A stretch of 64,000 nt of DNA from Neobacillus sp. FSL H8-0543 (GTDB lineage: Bacteria > Bacillota > Bacilli > Bacillales > Cytobacillaceae). Below are positions 61,144 to 64,000 of this stretch, in pieces (positions within the stretch are counted from its first letter, which is position 1; every line of letters begins with the position of its first letter). Made by a program: the position numbers and the translations under genes. The DNA is taken from the NCBI RefSeq assembly GCF_038592905.1, contig NZ_CP151943.1:2296501-2360500 (forward strand), read 5' to 3'. The notes under the pieces were generated by a model. The model did not search any database. It saw nothing but the letters and a program-made list of their open reading frames with translations, and was not told the DNA's origin.

Positions 61144-62070
61144 CTATGTATTGATGGTTGGTATTTTTTCTTTATTTGATTTGGTTTCAATTATGGAACC
61201 TTTAAGAGCTTTCTCGTTATTTTTGATTTCTTCATACCATTTTTCATGATGATGTTTTACATACTTTTCCGTTACCTTACCAGTAATCATCGAACGAATT
61301 AACGGCCAAGAAGCCGGTAATATTGCTCCTGCTATAACGTGCGCAATTAACATTAAGGTCATATAGATAGCGAAAACTCCGTGAAGGAACGTCATTACAC
61401 CCATGAACCCCTCCGGTATCGACAAAAAATGGGTAACGATTTTAATGATTCCGGTTAGGGTTATTCCCATAACCCCGATAATCCACATTGGGAACACAAC
61501 ACGTTCTGCAGATAAAAACTTCTCTTCCTTAGGAGCTACTCCTCCAAAAATCATTGCCTTATAGTGACCAATCATATTTGTTAGATCGCCCTTCTTTGGC
61601 ATCATGTGCTGGATTTCTCCAGTAAATAAGCCTTTTGTGACATAAAAGCTCGCCCCGAAAGAGAAAAATAACACTCCAACAAAATGTAAATTCATTACAA
61701 ATCCAATATTTTCAGCTGTCTGAACAGTCCTAGGGATAAAGAGGAAACCTAGGACAAACCCTGTGATAATTAAAATAATTATTCCGATTGCGTTTGACCA
61801 ATGTTGGAGAAACATCAGTTCATCATGTCGTTCAATTTTTCCTTCGATGAACATAGCTTGCTCCTTGCGATACCTTAACGTACCAAGGAATACACCCAAT
61901 AAAGCTGCAACTGGAATGGCTAGCAATGCGGTATCAAATAATAAATTATTTGTAAGAATGCCTGCTCGCCCTGCTTGAAAAACATATAATTGGGCTGATT
62001 CATAAGCCCAGTAAGTACAAACTATCAAAACTGCCAACAAAGTTATTGTTATGGGTAACCTTGTTCTCAC
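61144..62070 (-). CDS. Membrane cytochrome b subunit (formate-dehydrogenase-gamma-like)
   Basis: 308 residues with about six membrane segments and several membrane-face His residues (LQHWS, NLHFVG, THFL, FLHGV, IAHVI) suited to bis-heme b ligation. It would link the ferredoxin subunit to the quinone pool. It lies first in the block, 115 bp before the ferredoxin gene. Start is GTG 62070 with GGGAG four bases upstream. The family is cytochrome b561/FdhI-like; the exact member is not certain. Confidence 0.85.
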   Translation of the reverse strand: MRTRLPITITLLAVLIVCTYWAYESAQLYVFQAGRAGILTNNLLFDTALLAIPVAALLGVFLGTLRYRKEQAMFIEGKIERHDELMFLQHWSNAIGIIILIITGFVLGFLFIPRTVQTAENIGFVMNLHFVGVLFFSFGASFYVTKGLFTGEIQHMMPKKGDLTNMIGHYKAMIFGGVAPKEEKFLSAERVVFPMWIIGVMGITLTGIIKIVTHFLSIPEGFMGVMTFLHGVFAIYMTLMLIAHVIAGAILPASWPLIRSMITGKVTEKYVKHHHEKWYEEIKNNEKALKGSIIETKSNKEKIPTINT

Positions 62071-62189
62071 TTTACTCCCGCCTTTCTACATAAAAAATTA
62101 CTCCTTTTCCGTATCCACAAATGGTAATGCCCTCTTCATTACCTCCTATCAACTTCTTTCTCCCATTCTGAATCTCTCTATAGACATAA

Positions 62190-62255
62190 TAAAAGACCAA
62201 TGGCTAACAGAACGGACTTAACTTACTGTCCATTCTAAAAACCATTGGTCTTTAT
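62190..62255. terminator. Nested hairpin between the MpsC-like gene and the oxidoreductase block
   Basis: Twelve-pair outer stem AAAGACCAATGG/CCATTGGTCTTT with an inner GAACGGAC/GTCCATTC stem. T-rich on both sides; probable terminator of the MpsC-like gene. Confidence 0.85.
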
Positions 62256-62299
62256 TAGAGCTACCCTAGGTGTCTCTTTTAACTACCTCTATTAATCTT

Positions 62300-62713
62300 T
62301 TACTTTATTTCAATCAATAACTGGTCAAAAACCATTACGTGGATCCAAAAGTCTTTGTTCGCTTCCACATCAAATGTTTGATGTATACAATTTGCTCCTA
62401 ATTTCTCCTCAAAATAAGGAACATTGTCTTTTGCAAATTGCTGGGCGACTTGCATGCGCGTTTGCTTTACTAGATTACCACCCCTGGTTCCTCTAGCAAC
62501 AAACTTTTCTGGTTCTGTTAAGAACCCTTCCCCTTGAATAATCACTGTATCGTCCCAGATGATCACTTTTGTATAATCAGCCGCTTTACCAATTAATCCT
62601 TTAAAATATTTTTCTAGATGAATCTTCATTTCGTGCTGCAGCTGTCTTCTTTCCTTATTCGTTAATCTACATTCAATCGTTCTTTTATCTTGAAAATAAC
62701 TCGGTTCAGACAC
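62300..62713 (-). CDS. DUF2294 / MpsC-like protein
   Basis: 137 residues of the DUF2294 (MpsC) family, linked in other bacteria to a sodium-translocating membrane-potential system. Family segments are HEMKIHLEKYFKGLIGKAADYTKVIIWDDTVIIQGEGFLTEPEK and the closing VFDQLLIEIK. No MpsAB partners are seen here. A strong cre site 41-55 bp upstream suggests catabolite control. Its presence near electron-transfer genes fits a bioenergetic role by inference. Start ATG 62713. Confidence 0.8.
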   Translation of the reverse strand: MSEPSYFQDKRTIECRLTNKERRQLQHEMKIHLEKYFKGLIGKAADYTKVIIWDDTVIIQGEGFLTEPEKFVARGTRGGNLVKQTRMQVAQQFAKDNVPYFEEKLGANCIHQTFDVEANKDFWIHVMVFDQLLIEIK

Positions 62714-62753
62714 TCTCCCACTCCCCTTGCTGTAAGAGTTTCTTTTAAATTAC

Positions 62754-62768
62754 ATGAAAACGCTTTCC
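62754..62768. promoter_or_regulatory. CcpA cre site upstream of the MpsC-like gene
   Basis: ATGAAAACGCTTTCC, matching the cre consensus WTGNAANCGNWNNCW at 14 of 15 positions, 41-55 bp before the start codon. Confidence 0.7.
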
Positions 62769-62952
62769 TAGAAAAATTTAAAAAAAGAGAACTTTTTAAC
62801 TCGTGGTTGTCGAATATTTCTGTTATCTTTATCGTACTACCTGTACTCTTTACGATACAGCGACTTAAGTCACTTTGAATTGCCTAAATTTGACGAAAAT
62901 GTTTAAATCATAAATACAGTGCGGACGCTTTCAAATATATTTATATATCTTT

Positions 62953-62989
62953 AGAAAAAGGCATTAGGAGTATCTCCCAATGCCTTTAA
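62953..62989 (-). terminator. Terminator of ywdK
   Basis: AAAGGCATTGGGAG/CTCCTAATGCCTTT stem with a T-run on the minus strand. Confidence 0.9.
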
Positions 62990-62994
62990 CGTAT

Positions 62995-63366
62995 TTATAA
63001 ATGTTTTACCGCACCAATGATAATAAGCACCCATGCTGCTAAAAAGCAAACGCCACCTAATGGAGTAATCGCGCCCAGTATCCCTATTTTCGTTAAGCTA
63101 AGAACATACAAGCTACCGCTAAATAGTATAATTCCAAGCAGCATCATCCAGCCAGCCCAAGTGAATTGTGGGCTAGTCGTTACCTTACTAAGTAACAAGC
63201 CAATCACTAATATTCCTGTCGCATGAAACATTTGATAGGTGACACCCGTTTTCCAAATGTCTAAGTATTTGGGTTCGAGTTTGTCTGCTAATCCATGAGC
63301 CCCAAAGGCACCTAGTGCCACGGCAATAAAGGCGTTAATCGCTCCAATAATAATAAATGCTTTCAT
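62995..63366 (-). CDS. ywdK: DUF423 membrane protein YwdK
   Basis: Four-segment membrane protein of 123 residues with the family opening IIIGAINAFIAVALGAFGAHGL. Function is unknown; DUF423 proteins are widespread in bacteria. ATG 63366 is favoured over 63372 because GGGGG lies six bases before it. Its position beside ywdI and gerQ is conserved, apart from the inserted oxidoreductase block. Confidence 0.9.
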   Translation of the reverse strand: MKAFIIIGAINAFIAVALGAFGAHGLADKLEPKYLDIWKTGVTYQMFHATGILVIGLLLSKVTTSPQFTWAGWMMLLGIILFSGSLYVLSLTKIGILGAITPLGGVCFLAAWVLIIIGAVKHL

Positions 63367-63407
63367 GTCCATCCCCCTTGTTAATAATAGGCTTTGCTAA
63401 ACTAGCC

Positions 63408-63538
63408 TGTTGATTGAAGCTCCAGGCACTTCGCTTTCCGCGGGCAGTCCGGGAGCCTCCTCGTCGCTTCGCTTCTGCGGGGTCTCCCGTGACTTGCTCT
63501 TCCCGCAGGAGTCTTCGTGCCTTACGCTCCAATCAACA
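63408..63538. repeat. Interspersed TIR element, copy E (type 1)
   Basis: 131 bp with TGTTGATT/AATCAACA ends and the GGGGTCTCCCGTGACTTGCTC core; same orientation as A-D. It lies between ywdK and ywdI. Confidence 0.88.
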
Positions 63539-63581
63539 GAGTTAGCAAAATCAATAGTGTGCTTATTACACAACCTCTAAT

Positions 63582-63896
63582 TTAAAAATCGAGTAGTGAG
63601 TCGCCGTTTGCTTCGTCGTCCATTTCTATCTTTTTCGGCTGGTTTAATGAAACAGGCTGTTGGAAAACTTGTTGGCCTATCACTGGCTGATGAACTGCTT
63701 GCTGATTCACAGCTGACTGAAAAGTTATAGTAGTAACTGGTGTCTCACTTTTCACTGGCTTCTCATCAAGGATGAGTTCGCATAATATTTTAATAGAGTA
63801 TACCCGCTCCCGCAAGCTTTCTGACTGCGAGCTGTTTTTTGCATGCTTTAATTCTTGCTCTATTTTTGATAATAATTTATCTACTGAAATATTCAT
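63582..63896 (-). CDS. ywdI: YwdI, DUF5327 family protein
   Basis: 104 residues. The N-terminal half is helical and charged (LLSKIEQELKHAKNSSQSESLRERVYSIKILCELIL); the C-terminal half is a Gln/Pro/Val-rich low-complexity linker ending in GDSLLDF. The family is DUF5327/YwdI, of unknown function. Start ATG 63896 with GGAG upstream. Confidence 0.82.
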   Translation of the reverse strand: MNISVDKLLSKIEQELKHAKNSSQSESLRERVYSIKILCELILDEKPVKSETPVTTITFQSAVNQQAVHQPVIGQQVFQQPVSLNQPKKIEMDDEANGDSLLDF

Positions 63897-63974
63897 GTCT
63901 CCATTACTCCTCTATTCTAAACTTCTTTCATCATAACAAACTATCCGGAAAAATTGAAACTCGACACCATTCGC

Positions 63975-63990
63975 TGTTTCACGTGAAACA
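63975..63990. other. parS site (Spo0J/ParB binding)
   Basis: TGTTTCACGTGAAACA is a perfect 16-bp palindrome that matches the parS consensus TGTTNCACGTGAAACA. TCGACA lies eight bases before it and TGTCGA directly after. It serves chromosome segregation and condensin loading near the origin. Confidence 0.95.
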
Positions 63991-64000
63991 TGTCGAAAAT

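Noticed and set aside
63335..63532. ORF across repeat copy E (and a similar one at 14291-14479)
   Set aside because: Both are translations of the type-1 repeat in one frame, not conserved proteins.

Overview
The window is origin-proximal chromosome from a member of the Bacillaceae. It follows the Bacillus subtilis order from upp-glyA to ywdI almost gene for gene: upp, glyA, ywlG-B, spoIIR, prmC-prfA, tdk, rpmE, rho, glpX, murA, tal, fbaA, spo0F, pyrG, rpoE, acdA/fadF, clsB, uvsE, argS, speE-speB, pbpG, ywhD-C-B, ywgA-ywfO, rsfA, lipL, pta, hemQ, gerQ, ywdK, ywdI. Spore genes (spoIIR, spo0F, sspH, rsfA, gerQ, a YhcN/YlaJ lipoprotein) confirm an endospore former. Low-to-moderate GC and the repeat families suggest a soil Bacillus/Neobacillus-type species; that last step is inference. 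Most genes lie on the minus strand. By comparison with B. subtilis this is the left replichore, with the plus direction running towards oriC.

Layout. 1-3.4 kb: end of upp, then an inserted pair (LicB-like transporter and an HTH-LicC-LicA fusion). 3.4-12.8 kb: glyA to prfA, with a dense DnaA-box cluster at ywlC/ywlB. 12.8-25.5 kb: tdk, rpmE, rho, glpX, murA, tal, fbaA, spo0F, pyrG with its CTP-sensing leader, and rpoE. 25.6-37.1 kb: acyl-CoA metabolism (icmF, a TetR regulator, two acyl-CoA dehydrogenases, 3-hydroxyacyl-CoA dehydrogenase, thiolase, fadF) with matching palindromic operators. 37.2-56.5 kb: ordinary ywj-ywf genes. 56.8-62.7 kb: an accessory block between gerQ and ywdK carrying a tungsten/molybdenum aldehyde oxidoreductase, a four-cluster ferredoxin with a Tat signal, a membrane cytochrome b, a B12-radical SAM protein and an MpsC-like protein. 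63-64 kb: ywdK, ywdI and a perfect parS site.

How the genes work together. The icmF/acdA/mmg/fadF block is a route for branched and straight acyl-CoA breakdown, probably under one TetR repressor. The oxidoreductase block looks like a respiratory chain that passes electrons from a pterin enzyme through the ferredoxin and cytochrome b to quinone. DnaA boxes and parS mark chromosome-maintenance sites.

Intergenic DNA is unusually rich in repeats. There is a ~131-bp element with terminal inverted repeats (five copies, all in one orientation, plus a chimera), a second ~208-bp element with fragments, and several tandem arrays of unrelated sequence that share a hairpin architecture with a period of about 52 bp. 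No rRNA, tRNA, CRISPR array, prophage or intact insertion sequence was seen.
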